Source of the DNA: Nothobranchius furzeri
Lineage: Eukaryota; Chordata; Actinopteri; Cyprinodontiformes; Nothobranchiidae
Assembly: GCF_043380555.1 (NCBI RefSeq)
Contig: NC_091746.1
Span: 11,927,478 to 11,991,477, forward strand
Direction: 5' to 3'
Length of the DNA: 64,000 nucleotides
Below are positions 25,101 to 36,932 of the stretch, one piece after another. Each line of letters starts with the position of its first letter. The first letter of the stretch is position 1. Both the position numbers and the translations under genes were made by a program. The notes under the pieces are model-generated. The model worked only from the letters and a program-made list of their open reading frames with translations. It was not told the DNA's origin and ran no database searches.

Positions 25101-28100
25101 GACGCGCGCCGAGGAGCGTCTTGTTACATGTCAGGACTCGGTCTGACTGAGCGCCTCCAGGAGAGAGGCCCAAGCAAGACGCACCCCGGGGAGCGTCTTG
25201 CCACATGTCAACACTTGGTCTGACTGAGCGCCTCCAGGAGATAGGCCCAAGCAAGACGCGCCCTGAGGAGCGTCTTGCCACGTGTCAACACTGTGTCTGA
25301 CTGAGCGTCTCCAGGAGAGAGGCCCAAGCAAGACGCGCCCCGAGGAGCGTCTTGCCACATGTCAACAATGGGTCTGACTGAGGGCCTCCAAGAGAGAAGC
25401 CCAAGCAAGACGCGCCCCGAGGAGCGTCTTGCACCATGTCAACACTGGGTCTGACTGAGCACCTCCAGGAGAGAGGCCCAAGCAAGACTCGACCCGAGGA
25501 GCGTCTTTCCACATATCAACAATGGGTCTGACTGAGGGCCTCCATGAGAGAAGCCCAAGCAAGACGCGCCCCGAGGAGCGTCTTGCCACATGTCAGCACT
25601 CGGTCTGACTGAGCGCCTCCAGGAGAGAGGCCCTAGCAAGACGCGCCCCGAGGAGCGTCTTGCCACATATCAACAATGGGTCTGACTGAGGGCCTCCATG
25701 AGAGAAGCCCAAGCAAGACGCGCCCCGAGGAGCGTCTTGTCACGTGTCAACACTGGGTCTGACTGAGCGTCTCCAGGAGAGAGGCCCAAGCAAGACGCGC
25801 CCCGAGGAGCGTCTTGCCACATGTCACCACTGGGTCTGACTGAGCGCCTCCAGGAGAGAGGCCCAAGCAAGACGCGCCCCGAGGAGCGTCTTGCCACATG
25901 TAAGCACTGGGTCTGACTGAGCGCCTCCAGGAGAGAGGCCCCAGCAAGACGCGCCCCGAGGAGCGTCTTGCCTTATGTCAGCACTCGGTCTGACTGAGCG
26001 CCTCCAGGAGAGAGGCCCAAGCAAGACGCGCCCCGAGGAGCGTCTTGCCACATGTCACCACTGGGTCTGACTGAGCGCCTCCAGGAGAGAGGCCCAAGCA
26101 AAACGCGCCCCGAGGAGCGTCTTGCCATATGTCAACAATGAGTCTGACTGAGGGCCTCGGCGAGAGAAGCCCAAGCAAGACGCGTCCCGAGGAGCGTCTT
26201 GCCACATGTCGGCACTCGGTCTGACTGAACGCCTCTAGGAGAGAAGCCCCAGCAAGACGCGCCCCGAGGAGCGTCTTGCCACATATCAATAATGGGTCTG
26301 ACTGAGGGCCTCCATGAGAGAAGCCCAAGCAAGACGCGCCCCGAGGAGCGTCTTGCCACATGTAAGCACTGGGTCTGACTGAGCGCCTCCAGGAGAGAGG
26401 ACCCAGCAAGACGCGCCCCGAGGAGCATCTTGCCTTATGTCAGCACTCGGTCTGACTGATTGCCTCCAGGAGATAGGCCCAAGCAAGACGCGCCCCGAGG
26501 AGCGTCTTGCCACATGTCAACAATGGGTCTGACTGAGGGCCTCCAGGAGAGAAGCCCAAGCAAGACGCGCCCCGAGGAGCGTCTTCTTACATGTCAGGAC
26601 TCGGTCTGACTGAGCGCCTCCAGGAGAGAGGCCCAAGCAAGACGCGCCCCGAGGAGCGTCTTGCCACATGTCAACAATGGGTCTGACTGAGGGCCTCCAA
26701 GAGAGAAGCCCAAGCAAGACACGCCCCGAGGAGCGTCTTGCACCATGTCAACACTGGGTCTGACTGAGCACCTCCAGGAGAGAGGCCCAAGCAAGACTCG
26801 CCCCGAGGAGCGTCTTGCCACATATCATTAATGGGTCTGACTGAGGGCCTCCATGAGAGAAGCCCAAGCAAGACGCGCCCCGAGGAGCGTCTTGCCACAT
26901 GTCAGCACTCGGTCTGACTGAGCGCCTCCAGGAGAGAGGCCCAAGCAAGACGCGCCCCGAGGAGCGTCTTGCCACATATCAACAATGGGTCTGACTGAGG
27001 GCCTCCATGAGAGAAGCCCAAGCAAGACGCGCCCCGAGGAGCGTCTTGTCACGTGTCAACACTGGGTCTGACTGAGCGTCTCCAGGAGAGAGGCCCAAGC
27101 AAGACGCGCCCCGAGGAGCGTCTTGCCTTATGTCAGCACTCGGTCTGACTGAGCGCCTCCAGGAGAGAGGCCCAAGCAAGACGCGCCCCGAGGAGCGTCT
27201 TGCCACATGTCACCACTGGGTCTGACTGAGCGCCTCCAGGAGAGAGGCCCAAGCAAAACGCGCCCCGAGGAGCGTCTTGCCATATGTCAACAATGAGTCT
27301 GACTGAGGGCCTCGGGGAGAGAAGCCCAAGCAAGACGCGTCCCGAGGAGCGTCTTGCCACATGTCGGCACTCGGTCTGACTGAACGCCTCTAGGAGAGAA
27401 GCCCCAGCAAGACGCGCCCCGAGGAGCGTCTTGCCACATATCAACAATGGGTCTGACTGAGGGCCTCCATGAGAGAAGCCCAAGCAAGACGCGCCCCGGA
27501 GAGCGTCTTGTCACGTGTCAACACTGGGTCTGACTGAGCGTCTCCAGGAGAGAGGCCCAAGCAAGACGCTCCCCGAGGAGCGTCTTGCCACATGTCACCA
27601 CTGGGTCTGACTGAGCGCCTCCAGGAGAGAGGCCCAAGCAAGACGCGCCCCGAGGAGCGTCTTGCCACATGTCAACAATGAGTTTGACTGAGGGCCTCCA
27701 GGAGAGAGGCCCAAGCAAGACGTGCCCCGAGGAGCGTCTTGCCACATATCAACAATGGGTCTGACTGAGGGCCTCCAGGAGAGAGGCCCAAGCAAGACGC
27801 GCCCCGAGGAGCGTCTTGCCACGTGTCAACACTGGGTCTGATTGAGGGCCTACAGGAGAGAGGCCCAAGCAAGACGCGCCCCGAGGAGCGTCTGGCCACA
27901 TGTCACCACTGGGTCTGACTGAGCGCCTCCAGGAGAGAGGCCCAAGCAAGACGCGCCCCGAGGAGCGTCTTGCCACATGTCACCACTGGGTCTCACTGAG
28001 CGCCTCCAGGAGAGAGGCCCAAGCAAGACGCGCCCCGAGGAGCGTCTTGCCACATATCAACAATGGGTCTGACTGAGGGCCTCCATGAGAGAAGCCCAAG

Positions 28101-29794
28101 CAAGACGCGCCCCGAGGAGCGTCTTGTCACGTGTCAACACTGGGTCTGACTGAGCGTCTCCAGGAGAGAGGCCCAAGCAAGACGCGCCCCGAGGAGCGTC
28201 TTGCCACATGTCATCACTGGGTCTGACTGAGCGTCTCCAGGAGAGAAGCCCCAGCAAGACGCGCCCCGAGGAGCGTCTTGCCACATGTAAGCACTGGGTC
28301 TGACTGAGCGCCTCCAGGAGAGAGGCCCCAGCAAGACGCGCCCCGAGGAGCGTCTTGCCTTATGTCAGCACTCGGTCTGACTGAGCGCCTCTAGGAGAGA
28401 AGCCCAAGCAAGACATGCCACGAGGAGCGTCTTGCCACATGTCAACAATGGGTCCGACTGAGGGCCTCCAGGAGAGAAGCCCAAGCAAGACGCGCCCCGA
28501 GGAGCGTCTTGCCACATGTCAGCACTCGGTCTGACTGAGCGCCTCCAGGAGAGAGGCCCAAGCAAGACGCACCCCGAGGAGCGTCTTGACACATGTCAAC
28601 ACTGGGGCTGACAGAGGGCCTCCAGGAGAGAGGCCCAAGCAAGATGCGCCCCGAGGAGCGTCTTGCCACATGTAAACAATGGGTCTGACTGAGGGCCTCC
28701 AGGAGAGAAGCCCAAGCAAGACGCGCCCCGAGGAGCGTCTTGTCACGTGTCAACACTGGGTCTGACTGAGCGTCTCCAGGAGAGAGGCCCAAGCAAGACG
28801 CGCCCCGAGGAGCGTCTTGCCACATGTCACCACTGGGTCTGACTGAGCGCCTCCAGGAGAGAGGCCCAAGCAAGACGCGCCCCGAGGAGCATCTTGCCAC
28901 ATGTCAACAATGAGTCTGACTGAGGGCCTCCAGGAGAGAAGCCCAAGCAAGACGCGTCCCGAGGAGCGTCTTGCCACATGTCAGCACTCGGTCTGACTGA
29001 GCGCCTCCAGGAGAGAGGCCCCAGCAAGACGCGCCCGGAGGAGCGTCTTGCCTTATGTCAGCACTCGGTCTGACTGAGCGCCTCCAGGAGACAGGCCCAA
29101 GCAAGACGCGCCCCGAGGAGCGTCTTGCCACATGTCACCACTGGGTCTGACAGAGCGCCTCCAGGAGAGAGGCCCCTGCAAGACGCGCCCCGAGGAGCGT
29201 CTTGCCTTATGTCAGCACTCGGTCTGACTGAGCGTCTCCAGGAGAGAGGCCCAAGCAAGACGCGCCCCGAGGAGCGTCTTGCCACATGTCACCACTGGGT
29301 CTGACTGAGCGCCTCCAGGAGAGAGGCCCAAGCAAAACGCGCCCCGAGGAGCGTCTTGCCACATGTCGGCACTCGGTCTGACTGAACGCCTCTAGGAGAG
29401 AAGCCCCAGCAAGACGCGCCCCGAGGAGCGTCTTGCCACATATCAACAATGGGTCTGACTGAGGGCCTCCATGAGAGAAGCCCAAGCAAGACGCGCCCCG
29501 AGGAGCGTCTTGCCACATGTAAGCACTGGGTCTGACTGAGCGCCTCCAGGAGAGAGGCCCCAGCAAGACGCGCCCCGAGGAGCATCTTGCCTTATGTCAG
29601 CACTCGGTCTGACTGAGCGCCTCCAGGAGATAGGCCCAAGCAAGACGCGCCCCGAGGAGCGTCTTGCCACATGTAAACAATGGGTCTGACTGAGGGCCTC
29701 CAGGAGAGAAGCCCAAGCAAGACGCGCCCCGAGGAGCGTCTTGTTACATGTCAGGACTCGGTCTGACTGAGCGCCTCCAGGAGAGAGGCCCAAG

Positions 29795-29820
29795 CAAGAC
29801 GCACCCCGGGGAGCGTCTTG
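29795..29820 (+). other. Recombinant hairpin marking loss of one monomer
   Basis: The hairpin GACGCACCCCGGGGAGCGTCTTG is normally followed by CCACATGTCAACACTTGG (25,179-25,220) and here is followed by CCACGTGTCAACACTGTG, which normally comes one monomer later. One 77-bp monomer has been removed, with the exchange point between the GGGG of the loop and the CACGTG just beyond the right stem. Confidence 0.8.
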
Positions 29821-32800
29821 CCACGTGTCAACACTGTGTCTGACTGAGCGTCTCCAGGAGAGAGGCCCAAGCAAGACGCGCCCCGAGGAGCGTCTTGCCA
29901 CATGTCAACAATGGGTCTGACTGAGGGCCTCCAAGAGAGAAGCCCAAGCAAGACGCGCCCCGAGGAGCGTCTTGCACCATGTCAACACTGGGTCTGACTG
30001 AGCACCTCCAGGAGAGAGGCCCAAGCAAGACTCGCCCCGAGGAGCGTCTTGCCACATATCAACAATGGGTCTGACTGAGGGCCTCCATGAGAGAAGCCCA
30101 AGCAAGACGCGCCCCGAGGAGCGTCTTGCCACATGTCAGCACTCGGTCTGACTGAGCGCCTCCAGGAGAGAGGCCCAAGCAAGACGCGCCCCGAGGAGCG
30201 TCTTGCAACATATCAACAATGGGTCTGACTGAGGGCCTCCATGAGAGAAGCCCAAGCAAGACGCGCCCCGAGGAGCGTCTTGTCACGTGTCAACACTGGG
30301 TCTGACTGAGCGTCTCCAGGAGAGAGGCCCAAGCAAGACGCGCCCCGAGGAGCGTCTTGCCACATGTCACCACTGGGTCTGACTGAGCGCCTCCAGGAGA
30401 GAGGCCCAAGCAAGACGCGCCCCGAGGAGCGTCTTGCCACATGTAAGCACTGGGTCTGACTGAGCGCCTCCAGGAGAGAGGCCCCAGCAAGACGCGCCCC
30501 GAGGAGCGTCTTGCCTTATGTCAGCACTCGGTCTGACTGAGCGCCTCCAGGAGAGAGGCCCAAGCAAGACGCGCCCCGAGGAGCGTCTTGCCACATGTAA
30601 CCACTGGGTCTGACTGAGCGCCTCCAGGAGAGAGGCCCAAGCAAAACGCGCCCCGAGGAGCGTCTTGCCATATGTCAACAATGAGTCTGACTGAGGGCCT
30701 CGGCGAGAGAAGCCCAAGCAAGACGCGTCCCGAGGAGCGTCTTGCCACATGTCGGCACTCGGTCTGACTGAACGCCTCTAGGAGAGAAGCCCCAGCAAGA
30801 CGCGCCCCGAGGAGCGTCTTGCCACATATCAATAATGGGTCTGACTGAGGGCCTCCATGAGAGAAGCCCAAGCAAGACGCGCCCCGAGGAGCGTCTTGCC
30901 ACATGTAAGCACTGGGTCTGACTGAGCGCCTCCAGGAGAGAGGCCCAAGCAAAACGCGCCCCGAGGAGCGTCTTGCCATATGTCAACAATGAGTCTGACT
31001 GAGGGCCTCGGCGAGAGAAGCCCAAGCAAGACGCGTCCCGAGGAGCGTCTTGCCACATGTCAACAATGAGTCTGACTGAGGGCCTCGGCGAGAGAAGCCC
31101 AAGCAAGACGCGTCCCGAGGAGCGTCTTGCCACATGTCGGCACTCGGTCTGACTGAACGCCTCTAGGAGAGAAGCCCCAGCAAGACGCGCCCCGAGGAGC
31201 GTCTTGCCACATATCAATAATGGGTCTGACTGAGGGCCTCCATGAGAGAAGCCCAAGCAAGACGCGCCCCGAGGAGCGTCTTGCCACATGTAAGCAATGG
31301 GTCTGACTGAGCGCCTCCAGGAGAGAGGACCCAGCAAGACGCGCCCCGAGGAGCATCTTGCCTTATGTCAGCACTCGGTCTGACTGAGCGCCTCCAGGAG
31401 ATAGGCCCACGCAAGACGCGCCCCGAGGAGCGTCTTGCCACATGTCAACAATGGGTCTGACTGAGGGCCTCCAGGAGAGAAGCCCAAGCAAGACGCGCCC
31501 CGAGGAGCGTCTTCTTACATGTCAGGACTCGGTCTGACTGAGCGCCTCCAGGAGAGAGGCCCAAGCAAGACGCGCCCCGAGGAGCGTCTTGCCACATGTC
31601 AACAATGGGTCTGACTGAGGGCCTCCAAGAGAGAAGCCCAAGCAAGACACGCCCCGAGGAGCGTCTTGCACCATGTCAACACTGGGTCTGACTGAGCACC
31701 TCCAGGAGAGAGGCCCAAGCAAGACTCGCCCCGAGGAGCGTCTTGCCACCTTTCATTAATGGGTCTGACTGAGGGCCTCCATGAGAGAAGCCCAAGCAAG
31801 ACGCGCCCCGAGGAGCGTCTTGCCACATGTCAGCACTCGGTCTGACTGAGCGCCTCCAGGAGAGAGGCCCAAGCAAGACGCGCCCCGAGGAGCGTCTTGC
31901 CACATATCAACAATGGGTCTGACTGAGGGCCTCCATGAGAGAAGCCCAAGCAAGACGCGCCCCGAGGAGCGTCTTGTCACGTGTCAACACTGGGTCTGAC
32001 GGAGCGTCTCCAGGAGAGAGGCCCAAGCAAGACTTTCCCCGAGGAGCGTCTTGCCACATGTCACCACTGGGTCTGACTGAGCGCCTCCAGGAGAGAGGCC
32101 CAAGCAAGACGCGCCCCGAGGAGCGTCTTGCCACATGTAAGCACTGGGTCTGACTGAGCGCCTCCAGGAGACAGGCCCCAGCAAGACGCGCCCCGAGGAG
32201 CGTCTTGCCTTATGTCAGCACTCGGTCTGACTGAGCGCCTCCAGGAGAGAGGCCCAAGCAAGACGCACCCCGAGGAGCGTCTTGCCACATGTCACCACTG
32301 GGTCTGACTGAGCGCCTCCAGGAGAGAGGCCCAAGCAAAACGCGCCCCGAGGAGCGTCTTGCCATATGTCAACAATGAGTCTGACTGAGGGCCTCGGGGA
32401 GAGAAGCCCAAGCAAGACGCGTCCCGAGGAGCGTCTTGCCACATGTCGGCACTCGGTCTGACTGAACGCCTCTAGGAGAGAAGCCCCAGCAAGACGCGCC
32501 CCGAGGAGCGTCTTGCCACATATCAACAATGGGTCTGACTGAGGGCCTCCATGAGAGAAGCCCAAGCAAGAAGCGCCCCGAGGAGCGTCTTGCCACATGT
32601 AAGCACTGGGTCTGACTGAGCGCCTCCAGGAGAGAGGACCCAGCAAGACGCGCCCCGAGCAGCATCTTGCCTTATGTCAGCACTCGGTCTGACTGAGCGC
32701 CTCCAGGAGATAGGCCCAAGCAAGACGCGCCCCGAGGAGCGTCTTGCCACATGTCAACAATGGGTCTGACTGAGGGCCTCCAGGAGAGAAGCCCAAGCAA

Positions 32801-35800
32801 GACGCGCCCCGAGGAGCGTCTTGTTACTTGTCAGGACTCGGTCTGACTGAGCGCCTCCAGGAGAGAGGCCCAAGCAAGACGCACCCCGAGGAGCGTCTTG
32901 CCACATGTCAACACTTGGTCTGACTGAGCGCCTCCAGGAGATAGGCCCAAGCAAGACGCGCCCCGAGGAGCGTCTTGCCACGTGTCAACACTGTGTCTGA
33001 CTGAGCGTCTCCAGGAGAGAGGCCCAAGCAAGACGCGCCCCGAGGAGCGTCTTGCCACGTGTCACCACTGGGTCTGACTGAGTGCCTCCAGGAGAGAGGC
33101 CCAAGCAAGACGCGCCCCGAGGAGCGTCTTGCCACGTGTCACCACTGGGTCTGATTGAGCACCTCCAGGAGAGAGGCCCCAACAAGACGTGTCCCGAGGA
33201 GCGTCTTGCCACATATCAACAATGGGTCTGACTGAGGGACTCCATGAGAGAAGCCCAAGCAAGACGCGCCCCGGAGAGCGTCTTGTCACGTGTCAACACT
33301 GGGTCTGACTGAGCGTCTCCAGGAGAGAGGCCCAAGCAAGACGCGCCCCGAGGAGCGTCTTGCCACATGTCACCACTGGGTCTGACTGAGCGCCTCCAGG
33401 AGAGAGGCCCAAGCAAGACGCGCCCCGAGGAGCGTCTTGCCACATGTCAACAATGAGTTTGACTGAGGGCCTCCAGGAGAGAGGCCCAAGCAAGACGTGC
33501 CCCGAGGAGCGTCTTGCCACATATCAACAATGGGTCTGACTGAGGGCCTCCAGGAGAGAGGCCCAAGCAAGACGCGCCCCGAGGAGCGTCTTGCCACGTG
33601 TCAACACTGGGTCTGATTGAGGGCCTACAGGAGAGAGGCCCAAGCAAGACGCGCCCCGAGGAGCGTCTTGCCACATGTCACCACTGGGTCTGACTGAGCG
33701 CCTCCAGGAGAGAGGCCCAAGCAAGACGCGCCCCGAGGAGCGTCTTGCCACATGTCACCACTGGGTCTGACTGAGCGCCTCCAGGAGAGAGGCCCAAGCA
33801 AGACGCGCCCCGAGGAGCGTCTTGCCACATGTAAACAATGAGTCTGACTGAGGGCCTCCAGGAGAGAGGCCCAAGCAAGACGCGCCCCGAGGAGCGTCTT
33901 GCCACATATCAACAATGGGTCTGACTGAGGGCCTCCATGAGAGAAGCCCAAGCAAGACGCGCCCCGAGGAGCGTCTTGTCACGTGTCAACACTGGGTCTG
34001 ACTGAGCGTCTCCAGGAGAGAGGCCCAAGCAAGACGCGCCCCGAGGAGCGTCTTGCCACATGTCATCACTGGGTCTGACTGAGCGTCTCCAGGAGAGAAG
34101 CCCCAGCAAGACGCGCCCCGAGGAGCGTCTTGCCACATGTAAGCACTGGGTCTGACTGAGCGCCTCCAGGAGAGAGGCCCCAGCAAGACGCGCCCCGAGG
34201 AGCGTCTTGCCTTATGTCAGCACTCGGTCTGACTGAGCGCCTCCAGGAGAGAAGCCCAAGCAAGACACGCCACGAGGAGCGTCTTGCCACATGTCAACAA
34301 TGGGTCTGACTGAGGGCCTCCAGGAGAGAGGCCCAAGCAAGACGCGCCCCGAGGAGCGTCTTGCCACATATCAACAATGGGTCTGACTGAGGGCCTCCAT
34401 GAGAGAAGCCCAAGCAAGACGCGCCCCGAGGAGCGTCTTGTCACGTGTCAACACTGGGTCTGACTGAGCGTCTCCAGGAGAGAGGCCCAAGCAAGACGCG
34501 CCCCGAGGAGCGTCTTGCCACATGTCATCACTGGGTCTGACTGAGCGTCTCCAGGAGAGAAGCCCCAGCAAGACGCGCCCCGAGGAGCGTCTTGCCTTAT
34601 GTCAGCACTCGGTCTGACTGAGCGCCTCCAGGAGAGAAGCCCAAGCAAGACACGCCACGAGGAGCGTCTTGCCACATGTCAACAATGGGTCTGACTGAGG
34701 GCCTCCAGGAGAGAAGCCCAAGCAAGACGCGCCCCGAGGAGCGTCTTGCCACATGTCAGCACTCGGTCTGACTGAGCGCCTCCAGGAGAGAGGCCCAAGC
34801 AAGACGCACCCCGAGGAGCGTCTTGACACATGTCAACACTGGGGCTGACAGAGGGCCTCCAGGAGAGAGGCCCAAGCAAGATGCGCCCCCAGGAGCGTCT
34901 TGCCACATGTAAACAATGGGTCTGACTGAGGGCCTCCAGGAGAGAAGCCCAAGCAAGACGCGCCCCGAGGAGCGTCTTGTCACGTGTCAACACTGGGTCT
35001 GACTGAGCGTCTCCAGGAGAGAGGCCCAAGCAAGACGCGCCCCGAGGAGCGTCTTGCCACATGTCACCACTGGGTCTGACTGAGCGCCTCCAGGAGAGAG
35101 GCCCAAGCAAGACGCGCCCCGAGGAGCATCTTGCCACATGTCAACAATGAGTCAGACTGAGGGCCTCCAGGAGAGAAGCCCAAGCAAGACGCGTCCCGAG
35201 GAGCGTCTTGCCACATGTCAGCACTCGGTCTGACTGAGCGCCTCCAGGAGAGAGGCCCCAGCAAGACGCGCCCGGAGGAGCGTCTTGCCTTATGTCAGCA
35301 CTCGGTCTGACTGAGCGCCTCCAGGAGAGAGGCCCAAGCAAGACGCGCCCCGAGGAGCGTCTTGCCACATGTCACCACTGGGTCTGACAGAGCGCCTCCA
35401 GGAGAGAGGCCCCTGCAAGACGCGCCCCGAGGAGCGTCTTGCCTTATGTCAGCACTCGGTCTGACTGAGAGTCTCCAGGAGAGAGGCCCAAGCAAGACGC
35501 GCCCCGAGGAGCGTCTTGCCACATGTCACCACTGGGTCTGACTGAGCGCCTCCAGGAGAGAGGCCCAAGCAAAACGCGCCCCGAGGAGCGTCTTGCCACA
35601 TGTCGGCACTCGGTCTGACTGAACGCCTCTAGGAGAGAAGCCCCAGCAAGACGCGCCCCGAGGAGCGTCTTGCCACATATCAACAATGGGTCTGACTGAG
35701 GGCCTCCATGAGAGAAGCCCAAGCAAGACGCGCCCCGAGGAGCGTCTTGCCACATGTAAGCATTGGGTCTGACTGAGCGCCTCCAGGAGAGAGGCCCCAG

Positions 35801-35954
35801 CAAGACGCGCCCCGAGGAGCATCTTGCCTTATGTCAGCACTCGGTCTGACTGAGCGCCTCCAGGAGATAGGCCCAAGCAAGACGCGCCCCGAGGAGCGTC
35901 TTGCCACATGTCAACAATGGGTATGACTGAGGGCCTCCAGGAGAGAAGCCCAAG

Positions 35955-35980
35955 CAAGACGCGCGCCGAGGAGCGTCTTG
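35955..35980 (+). other. Recombinant hairpin joining two monomer types
   Basis: The private loop variant GCGCGCCGAGG occurs at 25,105 before TTACATGTCAGG. Here, at 35,960, it precedes CCATATGTCAACAATGAG, which elsewhere follows a CAAAACGC hairpin. The crossover maps to the right half of the hairpin. The junction is mirrored at about 57,901-57,926 in the inverted arm, so it predates the inverted duplication. Confidence 0.8.
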
Positions 35981-36932
35981 CCATATGTCAACAATGAGTC
36001 TGACTGAGGGCCTCGGCGAGAGAAGCCCAAGCAAGACGCGTCCCGAGGAGCGTCTTGCCACATGTCGGCACTCGGTCTGACTGAACGCCTCTAGGAGAGA
36101 AGCCCCAGCAAGACGCGCCCCGAGGAGCGTCTTGCCACATATCAATAATGGGTCTGACTGAGGGCCTCCATGAGAGAAGCCCAAGCAAGACGCGCCCCGA
36201 GGAGCGTCTTGCCACATGTAAGCAATGGGTCTGACTGAGCGCCTCCAGGAGAGAGGACCCAGCAAGACGCGCCCCGAGGAGCATCTTGCCTTATGTCAGC
36301 ACTCGGTCTGACTGAGCGCCTCCAGGAGATAGGCCCACGCAAGACGCGCCCCGAGGAGCGTCTTGCCACATGTCAACAATGGGTCTGACTGAGGGCCTCC
36401 AGGAGAGAAGCCCAAGCAAGACGCGCCCCGAGGAGCGTCTTCTTACATGTCAGGACTCGGTCTGACTGAGCGCCTCCAGGAGAGAGGCCCAAGCAAGACG
36501 CGCCCCGAGGAGCGTCTTGCCACATGTCAACAATGGGTCTGACTGAGGGCCTCCAAGAGAGAAGCCCAAGCAAGACACGCCCCGAGGAGCGTCTTGCACC
36601 ATGTCAACACTGGGTCTGACTGAGCACCTCCAGGAGAGAGGCCCAAGCAAGACTCGCCCCGAGGAGCGTCTTGCCACCTTTCATTAATGGGTCTGACTGA
36701 GGGCCTCCATGAGAGAAGCCCAAGCAAGACGCGCCCCGAGGAGCGTCTTGCCACATGTCAGCACTCGGTCTGACTGAGGGCCTCCAGGAGAGAGGCCCAA
36801 GCAAGACGCGCCCCGAGGAGCGTCTTGCCACATATCAACAATGGGTCTGACTGAGGGCCTCCATGAGAGAAGCCCAAGCAAGACGCGCCCTGAGGAGCGT
36901 CTTGTCACGTGTCAACACTGGGTCTGACTGAG

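Larger units (their letters stand above)
22116..36932 (+). repeat. Long higher-order domain with variable 53-75-monomer spacing
   Basis: The landmark variant CCTACAGG (normally CCTCCAGG) marks each turn of a long-period pattern. In the forward array it occurs at 15,298, 19,071, 23,152, 27,849, 33,624, 38,398 and 43,095, giving spacings of 3,773, 4,081, 4,697, 5,775, 4,774 and 4,697 bp (49, 53, 61, 75, 62 and 61 monomers). Around each landmark the neighbouring variants are largely the same, but whole monomers have been gained or lost between copies. The part from 29,881 onward is the template matched in reverse by the end of the window. Only satellite is present. Confidence 0.85.
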
